NCBI GenBank assembly: GCA_902773065.1
Contig: CACYDD010000111.1
Coordinates: 1-10,884, forward strand
Length of the DNA stretch: 10,884 nucleotides
Reading direction: 5' to 3'
Origin: an uncultured Ruminococcus sp.
Lineage (GTDB): Bacteria > Bacillota > Clostridia > Oscillospirales > Acutalibacteraceae
In this document: positions 1-7,222 of the stretch, piece after piece
Numbering within the stretch: the stretch's first letter is position 1
Layout: the number at the start of each line of letters is the position of its first letter
Program-made: the position numbers and the translations under genes
Notes under the pieces: model-generated
What the model was told of the DNA's origin: nothing
The model's input: the letters and a program-made list of their open reading frames with translations, nothing else
Databases searched by the model: none

Positions 1-2
1 CA

Positions 3-857
3 AAGCTTTTTGAGGATGTAAGGTATCTGTTGAGGTTATACCAAGACCTGTTTCCAAATGATACAGCTGTAACAATAGATGATATTGAGAAGGAAACACT
101 GAAAGCTATCATGGTTAATAGTATTATTAATGATTTGGGTTTTATTGTAAAAAGCGGGAACAGCGTAAAATTTATTCTTCTTTTTGAAGCGCAAAGCAAA
201 TGGACAGAAAATCTGGCACTGCGGATGTTGTTTTACTTAGCAGAAACTTACCGCCGTTATCTGATAAAAACCAAGCAGAGCGAACATACTTTTAAAAGGA
301 TACAATTACCCCGACCGGAACTGTATATTATCTATACCGGCAATCAGAAAGTACCCGATGAAATATCATTCAGGAATGACTATTTTGACGGAGAAGGACC
401 GATCGATATCAAGGTAAAAATCCTAAAACAACCCGGCACAGACACGATTTACGGACAGTACATCGGCTTCTGCAAAGTTTATGATGAGCAAAGAAAAATT
501 CATCATAACAAGATCGAATGTATCAAAGAAACAATACGAATCTGTCAGGAAAGAGGTTATCTTACAGATTTCCTCAACCTGCACAAACAGGAGGTATATA
601 CTATGATGTCAGAATTATTTGATGAAGAGTTTCAGCGCAATCAGTATGATATTGCAGTTAAAAGAATCGAAAGAGAGAAAGGTGTAACAGAAGGCAGAGC
701 AGAAGGCAGAGCAGAAGGCAGAGCGGAAGGCAGAGCAGAAGGCGAAGCAAAATTACTGAAAAGGCTCAGCAAGCTGGGGAATTCTATCAAGCAGTTATCG
801 GAAATGTTTGAAATGCCGGAAAGCGAAATTGAAACCTTGCTTGCCATGGATTGTTAA
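3..857 (+). CDS. PD-(D/E)XK nuclease/transposase-family protein, 5' truncated by window edge
   Basis: The frame is open from base 3 and reads KLFEDVRYLL before the TTG at base 30, so that TTG is probably internal and the true start lies outside the window. Numbering from that TTG, the motif NDLGF (Asp35) followed by LFEAQ (Glu53-x-Gln55) matches the D...ExQ core of PD-(D/E)XK nucleases. The family is annotated as Rpn-type or putative transposase and is abundant in Ruminococcus and Lachnospiraceae. From memory of the family, conserved blocks include PELYIIYTG near residue 97 and a C-terminal charged helix. That helix carries four EGRA repeats plus one EGEA (residues 221-240), then a leucine-rich tail ending LLAMDC. 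Relatives are generally about 300 residues, so only a short N-terminal piece is missing. Likely a DNA-cleaving or recombination-promoting protein; its substrate is unknown. The gene converges on the pseudouridine synthase across a shared terminator. Confidence 0.8.
   Translation, partial: KLFEDVRYLLRLYQDLFPNDTAVTIDDIEKETLKAIMVNSIINDLGFIVKSGNSVKFILLFEAQSKWTENLALRMLFYLAETYRRYLIKTKQSEHTFKRIQLPRPELYIIYTGNQKVPDEISFRNDYFDGEGPIDIKVKILKQPGTDTIYGQYIGFCKVYDEQRKIHHNKIECIKETIRICQERGYLTDFLNLHKQEVYTMMSELFDEEFQRNQYDIAVKRIEREKGVTEGRAEGRAEGRAEGRAEGEAKLLKRLSKLGNSIKQLSEMFEMPESEIETLLAMDC
690..749 (+). repeat. 12-bp in-frame tandem repeat encoding EGRA
   Basis: Four copies of the 12-mer GAAGGCAGAGCA lie head to tail at 690-737, with one substitution in the third copy. 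A degenerate fifth copy follows at 738-749. Each unit is exactly four codons (EGRA), so a change in copy number would lengthen or shorten the charged helix without shifting the frame. Confidence 0.9.
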
Positions 858-882
858 TCATTGCATATTGCACAAAGCTAAA

Positions 883-923
883 AAAGGGCAGCACTACACA
901 GTGATCGTGTGGTGCTGCCCTTT
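883..923. terminator. Bidirectional rho-independent terminator between convergent genes
   Basis: Bases 883-898 pair with 908-923. Twelve perfect pairs (AAAGGGCAGCAC with its complement) are followed by one T-G wobble and three more pairs, around a 9-nt loop. On the minus strand the GC-rich stem runs straight into five Ts, so it best serves the pseudouridine synthase gene ending at 931. On the plus strand the tail TTTATTAATA is weaker but could end the nuclease-family gene. Confidence 0.85.
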
Positions 924-930
924 ATTAATA

Positions 931-1878
931 CTAAAATTTCTCTGCAAACCATACATCGGGGGCAGTAAATGATTTTCCGTTCAGATATTCCAACGCACCA
1001 CCGTCCGTAGTAAAACGAAAGGTCAGTTTGTAGGAATAGAGTGCCTGCCATTTGTAACCCATTTTGCGGTTGATCTCATTTTTACCGTATTTTCCGTCAC
1101 CAAGAAGCGGATGCCCGATAAATGCCATATGCGCCCTGATCTGGTGAGTCCTGCCTGTCAGGAGATCCACCTCAACAAGACTGAAATTGTCCTTTTCGGC
1201 AAGAACTTTATATTTTGTTTTTATGATCTTGCTGTTCGGTGTGGGTTTTCGTGAAATATACACCCGGTTCTGCTTTTCGTTTTTTTCAAGATAATCGATA
1301 AGCAGACCTTCTTTTTTCTTGAAAATACCTACCGCTGTACACAGATAGAGTTTTTCCAGTTCCCTGTCTTTCAGCTTCTGGTTGAGGATTCTCAGTGCTT
1401 CCGCTGTTTTGGCAGCTATCACGATTCCGCCTGTGTTTCTGTCAATGCGGTTGACCAGTGCAGGTGCAAAAGAATTCTCGTCCTTCGGGTCATAGTCTCC
1501 CCTGTCGTACAGGTAATGCTGTACTCTTGCGATCAGGCTGTCAAAATGATAGTTTTCATCGGGGTGTACGATCAGCCCCGGTTTTTTATTGAGAAGCATA
1601 ATATGCTCATCTTCGTAAATAATATCAAGTTTGACAGGTGCTTTCAGAAAATCGTATTGGTCAGGTACAGCTTCAAAAAACTCATCTTTAATAAAAAATG
1701 TCAGCACATCACCCTCATTCAGCTTCACAGCAATATCACACTTTTTACCGTTGAGTTTGATACACTTTTTGCGTATATATTTATACATCAGTGATTTCGG
1801 CATATTTTTGAATTTTTTGCTTAAAAACTTATCCAGTCGCTGACCTGCATCATTTGCTCCTATTTCTACTGTTCTCAT
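931..1878 (-). CDS. RluA-family pseudouridine synthase (RluC/RluD-like)
   Basis: Converts specific uridines in structured RNA, usually 23S rRNA, to pseudouridine in the cytoplasm. The 315-residue length is normal for the family. An N-terminal S4 RNA-binding domain spans about residues 10-65 (GQRLDKFLSKKFKN...KLNGKK). The catalytic motif is VNRIDRNTGG at 142-151, with Asp146 as the expected nucleophile; most relatives read R-L-D. The conserved GRTHQIRAH block is at 242-250, followed by GHPLLGDGKYG. The ATG at 1878 has the ribosome site AAAGGA (complement of about 1889-1894) some 10 nt upstream. A sigma-A-like promoter lies further upstream and the terminator at 883-923 lies downstream, so the gene looks monocistronic. 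The exact RNA target (RluC-, RluD- or another type) cannot be set from sequence alone. Confidence 0.93.
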   Translation of the reverse strand: MRTVEIGANDAGQRLDKFLSKKFKNMPKSLMYKYIRKKCIKLNGKKCDIAVKLNEGDVLTFFIKDEFFEAVPDQYDFLKAPVKLDIIYEDEHIMLLNKKPGLIVHPDENYHFDSLIARVQHYLYDRGDYDPKDENSFAPALVNRIDRNTGGIVIAAKTAEALRILNQKLKDRELEKLYLCTAVGIFKKKEGLLIDYLEKNEKQNRVYISRKPTPNSKIIKTKYKVLAEKDNFSLVEVDLLTGRTHQIRAHMAFIGHPLLGDGKYGKNEINRKMGYKWQALYSYKLTFRFTTDGGALEYLNGKSFTAPDVWFAEKF

Positions 1879-1960
1879 AATATCATATTCCTTTATTCAT
1901 TAATAAATCAATTACACTGGCTCGCCGCGTCATAAGGTCCAAGAAAAATTTCACATCATC

Positions 1961-1989
1961 ATTATAGTATAATCTCCAACCGATTGCAA
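1961..1989 (-). promoter_or_regulatory. Sigma-A-type promoter for the pseudouridine synthase gene
   Basis: Read on the minus strand, TTGCAA (1989-1984, four of six matches to TTGACA) is followed after 17 nt by a perfect TATAAT (1966-1961). Transcription would start near 1954, giving a leader of about 75 nt before the ATG at 1878. The assignment rests on motif match and spacing only. Confidence 0.55.
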
Positions 1990-1994
1990 CTAAA

Positions 1995-2024
1995 TTGTCA
2001 TTTTATTGTCCGCTAATGCATAAT
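1995..2024 (+). promoter_or_regulatory. Candidate promoter for the tandem S8 protease genes
   Basis: TTGTCA (1995-2000, five of six matches to the sigma-A -35 box) is followed after 18 nt by CATAAT (2019-2024, five of six). A start near 2031 would leave almost no leader before the TTG at 2035 but a normal one before the TTG at 2059. The string CATAATA also resembles the -10 element of the sporulation sigma factors F and G, so sporulation control is an alternative. A perfect TATAAT at 1968-1973 lacks a matching -35. Confidence 0.4.
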
Positions 2025-2058
2025 ATATGATGATTTGAATTCAGGAGTGAGCTTACAG

Positions 2059-3702
2059 TTGGAGGTAATTGTAAAGTACAGCACAAGCTTTGAAGAATTA
2101 ATGCGTGATTTAAGAGCTAATACCGCTGTTTTGTCTGAGGAAGATCTTGGGCAGGGATTTGCGATCATAGTGATAGAAAGTGAAGATATCGACAGTCTTT
2201 ATGATATTCCTTCTGTGGAAGATATTGAGCTTCCCAAGGATATATTCTTGAACGACACTTTCAGCATGACTTCATCTTGTATCCGTTCAGCACAATCAGA
2301 AAACGGATACGGTCTGACAGGACAGGGTGTCATTGTGGGAATTATCGACACAGGCATTGATTATACCCATCCCGATTTCCGCACCCATGACGGCAAAACA
2401 AGAATCCTTTCTTTCTGGGACCAGATCGGAAATGATGAACCTCCCGAGGGCTTTTCCTTCGGCACGGAATATACAAAGGAAGATATTGATTTTGCATTAA
2501 GCCGTCCGAATCCGACAGAAATCATCCCTCCGCTCGATATTAACGGTCACGGAACAGCCGTTGCAGGAATTGCTGCCGGCGGCGGAATGGCGGATATCAA
2601 CAACAAGGGTGCTGCTCCCCAAGCAGATATCATAGCGGTACGAATCGCACCGTCAGGCAGTGATTTTGCAAGGTCAACAGAACTTATGAGGGCACTGCGC
2701 TATGTCATCAACAAATCAAAATTCTTTCGTCAGCCTGCCGCTATTAATATCAGCTACGGCATGAATGAGGGTGCACATAAGGGAGATTCCCTTTTTGAAG
2801 AATATCTTTCCGCTGTCAGCAGTGAATGGAAATTATCGATCATTGTCCCTACAGGCAATGAGGGCGGTGCAGGACATCATTATTCGGGCAGTATCGCAAA
2901 CGGCGCAACAAAGAATATTGAATTTTTTACTGCTTCGGGAATTACAGAATTTTATATTTCGCTGTGGAAAAATTTTTCCGACAGCATCAGTGCAGAACTG
3001 ATTCTTCCGGACGGTTTCAAAACAGGAATCATCAATCCAGCCGCAAGCGTTACCTCTTTCCGCCCCGGAAATCTGATCATCACTGCTGTTTATACCCAGC
3101 CCACACGTTACAGCGTATCGCAGGAAATTTATTTTAACATCAGAGCGGAAGATGGTTTTATTCCGGCAGGTATCTGGACACTGCGGCTTCAGGCAGGTAC
3201 AGTCGTTGACGGAAATTTTGATATCTGGCTGCCGACTGTGGAAGAAGTGACCACCGGAACATATTTTAATTCACCTGACGACTTCAATACTATGACGATT
3301 CCCTCTACCGCAAGAAAGATCATCAGGGTATCGGGTTACAATGACAGACTCGGAAATATTGCGGAATTTTCGGGCAGAGGTACGGAAAATCCCGAACTGA
3401 TCATTCCCGATATTGCCGCACCTGCTGTGAATATCACCGCACCGCGGACGGGCGGCGGCTATGATGTATTCACAGGCACAAGCTTTGCCGCACCGTTTGT
3501 GACAGGTTCGACGGCACTGATGATGGAATGGGGCATTGTACAAAGAAATTCACCGTTTCTTTATGGAGAACGTATCAAAGCCTATCTCCGACTCGGGGCA
3601 AAACGCAGTGAACGGACAAAATATCCCAATGCTTCCTTCGGTTACGGCAGACTTTGCCTTAACACCTCGCTGAACATTTTATCAGGAAGGGGGAATGTAT
3701 AA
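2059..3702 (+). CDS. S8 (subtilisin-type) serine protease, Csp-like, first of tandem pair
   Basis: Predicted subtilase of 547 residues with no signal peptide. I chose the TTG at 2059 because AGGAG (2043-2047) lies 11 nt upstream and homologous-looking sequence begins at LEVIVKY; an in-frame TTG at 2035 would add 8 residues. Residues 1 to about 85 look like a prodomain. The triad is intact: Asp97 in GIIDTGIDYTHPDF, His164 in NGHGTAVAG and Ser475 in GTSFAAPFVTG, with oxyanion-hole Asn267 in PTGNEGG. Between the Asn and Ser motifs, at about 275-410, sits a beta-rich insert as in the jelly-roll domain of clostridial CspB. In that family the proteases activate pro-SleC during spore germination. 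The stop overlaps the next start, and a SleC-like gene lies downstream, which supports the Csp assignment over a generic degradative subtilisin. Confidence 0.88.
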   Translation: MEVIVKYSTSFEELMRDLRANTAVLSEEDLGQGFAIIVIESEDIDSLYDIPSVEDIELPKDIFLNDTFSMTSSCIRSAQSENGYGLTGQGVIVGIIDTGIDYTHPDFRTHDGKTRILSFWDQIGNDEPPEGFSFGTEYTKEDIDFALSRPNPTEIIPPLDINGHGTAVAGIAAGGGMADINNKGAAPQADIIAVRIAPSGSDFARSTELMRALRYVINKSKFFRQPAAINISYGMNEGAHKGDSLFEEYLSAVSSEWKLSIIVPTGNEGGAGHHYSGSIANGATKNIEFFTASGITEFYISLWKNFSDSISAELILPDGFKTGIINPAASVTSFRPGNLIITAVYTQPTRYSVSQEIYFNIRAEDGFIPAGIWTLRLQAGTVVDGNFDIWLPTVEEVTTGTYFNSPDDFNTMTIPSTARKIIRVSGYNDRLGNIAEFSGRGTENPELIIPDIAAPAVNITAPRTGGGYDVFTGTSFAAPFVTGSTALMMEWGIVQRNSPFLYGERIKAYLRLGAKRSERTKYPNASFGYGRLCLNTSLNILSGRGNV

Positions 3703-5405
3703 TGCCAGAGACAGAAGAGGATTCCCTTTCGCTGGAAGAATTTGTAAAACTTCCGACAACAGTTGATTTTCAGGCAATCGCAAGCGACAGCTTTCTTGAG
3801 TATGCGGCGGCACGACCGTATCTTCACCTTGGCACAAGGCTTGCCAACGGTTATCTCATCGTATACACCAACGAAAAATATATCCAGCAGACCTATGAAG
3901 AGCTGGGCGGAGATTTTCTGCTTTTCTCACCAAAAATCATGTCGCCTGTCGATATCAACAGCAATAATGCCGCAGGAATCACAGAGGTACTTGGGCAGCC
4001 GTTTCTTGACCTGACAGGAAGAGGGGTAATTATCGGTCTTGTTGACACGGGGATTGATTATACGCTTGATGCTTTTCGGTTCGAGGACGGTTCAACAAAA
4101 ATCCTGAGCCTCTGGGATCAGACACTGGACGGCACAAAAGAAGAAGGAGTCTATTTCGGTGCATCTTTCAGCAAGGAAGATATCAATGCTGCCCTTGCTT
4201 CCGACAATCCGCTTTCTGTGATTCCGAGCATTGACGAGGACGGGCACGGCACGTTTATGGCATCAGCGGCGGCATCAAATACAAAAGATGAATATATCGG
4301 TGCTGCCCCCAAAGCTAACCTGATCTGTGTCAAGCTACGGCGTGCCAGACAGTATTATATTGACAGATATTTACTATCAAGTGATAACCCCGCCCTTTAC
4401 GAAAGCACCGATTTTCTTTTAGGTGTAAAATATATTCTTGATCAGTCTATACGGCTGAAAATGCCTGTAGTCATTATGATCGGCATGGGATCAAATACTT
4501 CTGCTCATGACGGAAACACCATGTTTGAGGATTATATTTCCTTTGTGTCTCAGCGAGCAGGCTATGCGTTTGTCACTGCCGCAGGAAACGAAGCAAACGC
4601 AAAACATCATACTCAGGGAAAAGTCACAGGCGGCGGCACGGAAAGCATTAACATCAAAGTCGGCAGACAAGGCGTGTCGTTCGGAACAATCATATTCGGT
4701 CCTGCCTTTGATAAAATTTCCGTCAGTGTCACCTCTCCCACTGGCGAGATCATGGCAAGAAAACCCTTCAAACCGGGTGTGGAATACAAAGAATCTTTGA
4801 TTCTTGAAAATACCATTATTCATCTGCGGTATTCCGTTGACAGCAACAATAATATCTGGGTCGGACTGGAAAATGCAACAGAGGGTATCTGGGAGATCAG
4901 GCTTTACGGGGATGACATCGTTGACGGAAGCTACTGGGCATGGCTACCGATCACAGGTCAGGTTGACAGCTCCGTTGAATTTCTGCGGCCTGTTCCCGAA
5001 TATACCATTGTCTACCCTGCGGCAGCTCTGCGTACCATGACCTGCGGTGCTTACAGCAGTTTTGACGGCAGCCTGCTGATCTCATCCTCATGGGGACCAA
5101 CACGACTACCAAAAATTGCTCCCGATTTTGTCGCCCCCGGCGTAAAAGTCGGCGGTATCTATCCCGAAGGCTACGGAACAATGACCGGCACAAGCGTTGC
5201 TGCCGCCGTCACGGCAGGTGCAGCCGCTTTGATGCTTGAATGGGGCATTGTCAAAAACAACCTTCCCTCCATGAACGGTGAGATCATACGCAACCTCTTT
5301 ATCGGCGGTGCAGCACGGGGAGATAACCTTGACTATCCCAACAATCAATGGGGCTACGGAAAACTCGACCTTTACGGCACATTCAACTATCTGAAAAATA
5401 AATAA
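3702..5405 (+). CDS. S8 (subtilisin-type) serine protease, Csp-like, second of tandem pair
   Basis: A 567-residue paralogue of the preceding protease, with the same order of prodomain, subtilase and inserted beta domain. The triad is Asp115 (GLVDTGIDYT), His182 (DEDGHGTFMAS) and Ser498 (MTGTSVAAAVTAG), with oxyanion-hole Asn296 (TAAGNEANA). No signal peptide is visible. The ATG shares its A with the previous TAA (TAATG), and the ribosome site AGGAAGGGGG (3684-3693) lies 8 nt upstream, so translation of the pair is probably coupled. Family-specific stretches shared with the first protein include ILS-[FL]-WDQ after the Asp motif and MEWGI/LEWGI after the Ser motif. Clostridial Csp sets usually contain two or three members, and some are inactive pseudoproteases; this one retains all catalytic residues. 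The likely partner is the SleC-like product downstream. Confidence 0.88.
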   Translation: MPETEEDSLSLEEFVKLPTTVDFQAIASDSFLEYAAARPYLHLGTRLANGYLIVYTNEKYIQQTYEELGGDFLLFSPKIMSPVDINSNNAAGITEVLGQPFLDLTGRGVIIGLVDTGIDYTLDAFRFEDGSTKILSLWDQTLDGTKEEGVYFGASFSKEDINAALASDNPLSVIPSIDEDGHGTFMASAAASNTKDEYIGAAPKANLICVKLRRARQYYIDRYLLSSDNPALYESTDFLLGVKYILDQSIRLKMPVVIMIGMGSNTSAHDGNTMFEDYISFVSQRAGYAFVTAAGNEANAKHHTQGKVTGGGTESINIKVGRQGVSFGTIIFGPAFDKISVSVTSPTGEIMARKPFKPGVEYKESLILENTIIHLRYSVDSNNNIWVGLENATEGIWEIRLYGDDIVDGSYWAWLPITGQVDSSVEFLRPVPEYTIVYPAAALRTMTCGAYSSFDGSLLISSSWGPTRLPKIAPDFVAPGVKVGGIYPEGYGTMTGTSVAAAVTAGAAALMLEWGIVKNNLPSMNGEIIRNLFIGGAARGDNLDYPNNQWGYGKLDLYGTFNYLKNK

Positions 5406-5414
5406 GGATTCAGG
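5406..5414 (+). repeat. GGATTCAGG nonamer directly after a stop codon
   Basis: GGATTCAGG follows the TAA of the second protease gene without a gap. The same nonamer occurs three times on the minus strand at the 3' end of the EamA gene (7313-7342). No function is known to me; it looks like a short dispersed sequence found at gene ends. Confidence 0.5.
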
Positions 5415-5564
5415 TGATACTGGGAAGTTTTTTCTCCCTTTGAGATTTTATATCAAAAGTGGCTTCATCATGCCCCGAACCCCTCCGTCAAAAATTGCAC
5501 AAATTTTTTGATAAAACTCAAGTTCTGTATTCTTTACAAGTTAGTGATTAACCCAAGTTTCTTT

Positions 5565-5598
5565 TGGCAATTTTTGCCACCTCCCCTTTCAGGGGAGG
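5565..5598 (+). terminator. Tandem hairpins, possible terminator of the protease operon
   Basis: Two hairpins abut. TGGCA/TGCCA (5565-5569 with 5575-5579) is followed by CCTCCCCT/AGGGGAGG (5580-5587 with 5591-5598) around a 3-nt loop. The second is stable, but the next bases are GCAAGATCATT before a T-rich stretch, so it is not a textbook terminator. It may instead be a structural part of the surrounding repeat. Confidence 0.3.
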
Positions 5599-5705
5599 CA
5601 AGATCATTCTTCTTTTGTAGTTTAGTATCTGGGGTAGTATTATATTTGTTTGTGGGAAGTTTTTAGCTTATAATCAGCTTCTATCGTCAGAGGCAGTTCG
5701 TCAAA

Positions 5706-5789
5706 GTCGCCCAAAGGGCGACCACGCATCGTTCCGCTGCGTGTCCCATCAAATCGCCAGCGGAAGCTGTCGCGATAGCGACTGATGGG
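5706..5789. repeat. Clustered palindromes forming a branched structure
   Basis: Three separate perfect stems are visible: GTCGCCC/GGGCGAC (5706-5712 with 5716-5722), CACGCA/TGCGTG (5723-5728 with 5738-5743) and GTCGC/GCGAC (5769-5773 with 5778-5782). A fourth, CCCATCA/TGATGGG (5745-5751 with 5783-5789), encloses the third. The dense arrangement suggests a REP-like dispersed element or a structured RNA. It lies just inside the right-hand inverted repeat. Confidence 0.55.
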
Positions 5790-5857
5790 GTCGAGGGGCA
5801 GGAAAAAGCCAACTTTGATACAGAACTTCAAAGGGAGAACAAATTGACCGATGGTGC

Positions 5858-5893
5858 TAATTATTAATTATTAATTATTAATTGTTAATTAAT
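5858..5893 (+). repeat. TAATTAT heptamer tandem repeat
   Basis: Three perfect TAATTAT units (5858-5878) are followed by TAATTGT and TAATTAAT. The tract ends directly before the ribosome site of the SleC-like gene and makes its leader almost purely A/T, which would keep the start region unstructured. Confidence 0.8.
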
Positions 5894-5909
5894 AAAAGGG
5901 GGAGAATGT

Positions 5910-7217
5910 ATGGCAATAGGTACATTGAAAATATCAACATTTGGGAATACGGTGGGAAGTCCGCTTGAAAATGTGAGTATTACGGTAAGCGACAGCGGAG
6001 GAAATCTGATTGCAAGCGGCATGACAGACAGTGAAGGAAAACTGGTACCTGTGATTTTATCGGTGCCTTCCGAACAACTTTCGCTCACGCCGCCCGAAGA
6101 GCCGCAGCAAATTCCCGAAACAGAGTCTGAGGCAAAATCAGAAATTCTGGAGGAGGAAGACCAAACGGTTGTTCCTGATAACACGGTGACGGAAACAGCA
6201 GAGTCCCCTCTCCCATTCGGTTCGTTCAATATTACGGCACAAAGTCCCGACGGTGAAACGGTAACGGTGGACGGAACGCAGGTATATGCAGATACAACCT
6301 CTTTGCAGAATATTTTTTTCCCGGGGCAAAGCAATGATATCAATATCCCCAATCCTACTATTATGGGTGGATTCCCTGAGAAAATACCAGAAGCCGAAAC
6401 AAAGCGTCTGCCCTTTCCGAGCGGAACAGTCGTACTGCCCAAGCCTGTTGTTCCGAGTATCATTATTGTTCATGCAGGCGATCCGTCCGACAGCAGCGCA
6501 CCGAATTATACAGTAGGTTTCAAGGATTATATCAAAAATGTGGCAAGCTCCGAGATCTTCGCAACATGGCCGCATGAGGCTCTCAAAGCAAATATCATTG
6601 CGATTGTGTCTTTTACACTGAACCGTGTTTTTACCGAATGGTACAGAGGCAAGGGTTACAGTTTCACGGTAACGAATTCCACCGCATACGATCAGGCGTT
6701 TATCTATGGAAGAAATATCTTTGCAGATGTTTCGGATATTGTTGATGAGGTGTTTAACCTCTATATTACAAGACCGAATATTTCACAGCCCATTCTTGCA
6801 CAGTATTCCGATGGCATCAGAGTTATCCGCAGCGGCTGGTTAAGTCAGTGGGGTTCAAAGGAACTGGCAGACGAGGGCTATTCCGCTCTGAGAATTTTGC
6901 AGACCTATTACGGAAGAGATATTTTTTTGCAGGAAGCGGAAAAGGTTGACGGTATTCCCTCCTCCTTCCCGGGTTATCTTGACCTCGGGTCAAGCGGTCA
7001 GGGTGTGCGTGTTTTGCAGGAACAGCTCAATGCGATCTCAAATAATTTTCCTTTGATTCCCAAACTTGCAGTTGATGGAATTTTTGGTCCGAAAACCGAA
7101 GAATCCGTACGGATTTTCCAGCAGATCTTCAATCTTCCCGTAACAGGTGCGGTCAATTTTGCAACCTGGTACAGAATTTCCGATGTCTATGTAGCTGTAA
7201 GGAATCTTGCAGAGTAA
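5910..7217 (+). CDS. SleC-like spore-cortex-lytic enzyme precursor (SpoIID-like and peptidoglycan-binding domains)
   Basis: A 435-residue protein that resembles clostridial SleC, which is stored in spores as a proenzyme, cleaved by Csp proteases and then degrades cortex peptidoglycan. Residues 1-58 look like a carboxypeptidase-regulatory-type beta fold (LKISTFG...VSITVSDSGGNLIASG). Residues 60-100 are an acidic, Pro/Glu-rich stretch, and the pro-region resumes at PFGSFNITAQSPDG. The SpoIID-like domain covers about 195-345. It includes DYIKNVASSEI and PHEALKAN, where Glu223 is the probable catalytic acid by analogy with SpoIID, then NSTAYDQAFIYGRNIF and WLSQWGSKELADEGY. A peptidoglycan_binding_1 domain follows at about 358-425 (LGSSGQGVRVLQEQL...VDGIFGPKTEESVRIFQ). 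There is no obvious signal peptide. The ATG has the ribosome site AAGGGGGAG (5896-5904) 5 nt upstream. The Csp-like genes directly upstream support the call; a wall lytic role outside sporulation is the alternative. Confidence 0.85.
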   Translation: MAIGTLKISTFGNTVGSPLENVSITVSDSGGNLIASGMTDSEGKLVPVILSVPSEQLSLTPPEEPQQIPETESEAKSEILEEEDQTVVPDNTVTETAESPLPFGSFNITAQSPDGETVTVDGTQVYADTTSLQNIFFPGQSNDINIPNPTIMGGFPEKIPEAETKRLPFPSGTVVLPKPVVPSIIIVHAGDPSDSSAPNYTVGFKDYIKNVASSEIFATWPHEALKANIIAIVSFTLNRVFTEWYRGKGYSFTVTNSTAYDQAFIYGRNIFADVSDIVDEVFNLYITRPNISQPILAQYSDGIRVIRSGWLSQWGSKELADEGYSALRILQTYYGRDIFLQEAEKVDGIPSSFPGYLDLGSSGQGVRVLQEQLNAISNNFPLIPKLAVDGIFGPKTEESVRIFQQIFNLPVTGAVNFATWYRISDVYVAVRNLAE

Positions 7218-7222
7218 AAAAT

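Larger units (their letters stand above)
5432..5839. mobile_element. MITE-like region bounded by imperfect inverted repeats
   Basis: Bases 5432-5476 and the reverse complement of 5795-5839 align without gaps at 36 of 45 positions, and the outermost 12 bases (TTCTCCCTTTGA) match perfectly. About 320 bp with no convincing gene lie between. This fits a non-autonomous element with terminal inverted repeats, or two oppositely oriented copies of one dispersed repeat. No target-site duplication is evident, so the mobile nature is inferred. The element sits in the gap that separates the protease pair from the SleC-like gene. The rest of the gap (5406-5909) holds hairpins and AT-rich heptamers and no gene I can support. 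Confidence 0.45.

Noticed and set aside
2035..2058. Upstream TTG as start of the first S8 protease
   Set aside because: The ribosome site AGGAG lies downstream of it, and the candidate promoter would begin transcription only a few bases before it.
5489..5511. A/T-only hairpin as terminator of the protease genes
   Set aside because: The stem is made almost entirely of A-T pairs with a bulge and is followed by ATAAAACTC rather than a T run.
5640..5831. Minus-strand 63-codon ORF
   Set aside because: It lies wholly within the hairpin cluster and right inverted repeat, has no ribosome site that I can see, and its arginine-rich sequence follows from the palindromic DNA.
5858..5893. CRISPR-like array
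   Set aside because: The heptamers are contiguous with no spacers, so this is a simple AT-rich tandem repeat.
5885..6463. Minus-strand ORF of 192 codons
   Set aside because: It is opposite the SleC-like gene, and its Ser/Gly/Val-rich, low-information translation has no domain I recognise.
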